Assembly (NCBI RefSeq): GCF_964355755.1
Contig: NC_092679.1
Span: forward strand, 1,924,001 to 1,988,000
Source: Antedon mediterranea
Taxonomy: Eukaryota > Echinodermata > Crinoidea > Comatulida > Antedonidae
Reading direction: 5' to 3'
Length of the DNA: 64,000 nucleotides
Shown: piece by piece, positions 62,406 through 64,000 of the stretch
Position numbering within the stretch: the stretch's first letter is position 1
Layout of the letters: every line of letters begins with the position of its first letter
The notes under the pieces: model-generated
What the model was told of the DNA's origin: nothing
The model's input: the letters and a program-made list of their open reading frames with translations, nothing else
Databases searched by the model: none
Program-made: the position numbers and the translations under genes

Positions 62406-64000
62406 AAATGCTCGAGGGCAATCATGATACAATTCATGGTTCCTAGAAATGCTGACTAAATGAGGCCTGCTTCCCGACGGAAAGCACTTGCTTTTCCCAG
62501 GAGGGGAAGGGGCCTAGAAATAACTCCTCTACCTCTGCTGCCACCACTTTAGTTCCTCTGCACCCAAGAAACTGTATTGCAGGTTTGAGTCCTACATTAA
62601 ACTTGTTAAAGCAAAATGTCTGGAATTACTGAAAACATGTGACAATGTGATATTTACAACTGTAACGCAGAAGGCTAATTCATTTAAGCTAGTGACACCA
62701 TTCCTTTGAGCGCTTCAAGTTAGTTATGTTTAGGAAATGCCGCATTTTTTATTGAATTTGACATAATTGAGCCAATGCTTGTACCGTTAACATTGATGCT
62801 AAACTCTATTGGGTATTAAATATGTACTAAAGAAAACATGATTTATACAGTTTGATTGATCTAAAGATATTTTTGGGAAGGAAATCTGGTAAGAACATTG
62901 AGGGTTTAGCCGGCTTGTTTTGTCAGCCTAATTTTAAATCATGAACTAAAATTAAAGGATGTTTTAAATTTTGCCACAAGTTTGAAATGTAATTCTATTA
63001 TAATTTCTAAAGAACGTCTATTGTTAGTAATAACGTTAAAGGTATTTCTAAATAAACAGTCATTTCCATAAAAGCTTGACAAATTAGAAAAGCTTTCTGA
63101 ATTTAAGGTCGTTGAAGGTTGTTGAAGACGAGAAATGCCATTTATTTAATTTAGTTTGAGACTTTTTTTTTACTAGTTTCAAAGAGACGCTTTATTTTTA
63201 TCACTCAAACCCATTGCCAACCATCAAGCCATTCATGCATACTTGTTATTTTAGTGGTTTCAAGAATGAAGATTAGATAGAAACTGAAATTCCACCTAAG
63301 ATTTAACGACTACTTTTATCTACTTTACTTAACTTTACGATTACAACAAGACTATTTTCTATCCCATTATGTATGGTTAAGTTTAATAGTAGAAATCTCT
63401 TAATAAATATGTCAGTAGAAAGAATTTTCTAAGAGCTTGGAAGTAAAAAGTCTCAAATGATTAGAAACACATGGTGGATATTGTTCTTTCACGACAGAAA
63501 CATGTTAAATTAGTAACTTAAGGAAGTACTGATTATTTAAAGTTGAATCTTTTATTATCCTCCGTCAAAGATCCTTTATTTTCGGCAGGGTAACTGCTAC
63601 TTTGTTGATTTCCAGGTGGGGGTCTTCTAGAGGTCTTGGGGTTGTGAACAGTTCATTGATGTGCCCTCCTTCCGGTCTTGTTTAAGTTGGGGACTGCTAC
63701 GTGCTAAGTTGCTACTAGTAAAAGGAAAAGCTTGTACTTTTATCTTCCTGTAATTATCGTCTTAATCTGAGAAAAAGAAAGAATAATTCCAATTAAATGA
63801 ATTAACTTATTTATTATTTCCTTCTCTATTGGTATAAATTTTCTTATTTCCTGTTAGGCTAAAAATATGAAAAGAAAGAGATTTCTAATCTTCCTGTCGA
63901 AAAAAAAAATGTGTTGAACTTGAGAAGAACATTTCTGATTGAATAGTTTCTTTTCTTTTTTGCTTAATTTGATAATCAAGTTTTTTCAGATTTTCCTAAT

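Larger units (their letters stand above)
60488..64000 (+). other. KIF26: Start of next KIF26-like intron
   Basis: The intron begins at GTAAGA and runs off the window end. It holds a composite SINE/LINE-like element (about 60586-61196), a terminal-inverted-repeat element (61971-62405) and otherwise AT-rich sequence. From 62406 to 64000 I see no exon, RNA gene or clear repeat. Confidence 0.7.

Overview
This window looks like a piece of an animal (metazoan) nuclear genome: AT-rich, intron-dominated and full of short non-autonomous transposons, tRNA-derived SINEs and tandem arrays. No bacterial or viral gene organisation is present. The only convincing protein-coding sequence is two phase-0 exons on the plus strand (4830-5054 and 60074-60487). 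Joined, they read as the N-terminus of a KIF26-family (kinesin-11) protein, an atypical kinesin. A bilaterian marine invertebrate, perhaps an echinoderm, would fit the protein divergence and repeat style, but that is inference.

Layout. 1-3480 is flanking or 5' intronic sequence with no gene seen. 3430-3594 holds a weak candidate for a promoter and non-coding first exon. 4774-4829 is the end of the 5'UTR, with a three-codon upstream ORF. 4830-5054 is the first coding exon, ending at two in-frame donor sites 12 bases apart. 5055-60073 is an intron of about 55 kb. 60074-60487 is the second coding exon. 60488-64000 is the start of the next intron. The motor domain and the rest of the gene must lie beyond the window.

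Repeats. The main repeat is one MITE family with ends like AGCTCTGTCTACACTATCAA. I can place 17 full or broken copies in both orientations; several carry an internal tandem module. One copy is split by a second element of 655 bp (8759-9413) with 15-bp perfect terminal inverted repeats and a 7-bp target duplication. At least three other terminal-inverted-repeat families are present: 52545-53174 with 61971-62405; 29991-30641 and 13785-13963, which have similar ends; and 49935-50080. Two tRNA-derived SINE families each occur as one plus and one minus copy. A composite element with a tRNA-like core sits just after the second exon.

Tandem arrays. The largest is a 33-bp minisatellite of about 71 copies (44217-46576). 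It creates a false 778-codon open frame. Other arrays are a CAT-rich array (18640-19266), a 46-bp array (56096-56466) and smaller ones. The palindrome TAGGCCTA is strikingly frequent across the window.

Nothing here amounts to a new multi-gene system. The points most worth following up are the KIF26 N-terminus with its split cysteine pairs and tandem donor, the nested transposon, the MITE family with an internal expanding module, and the 33-bp array inside the large intron.
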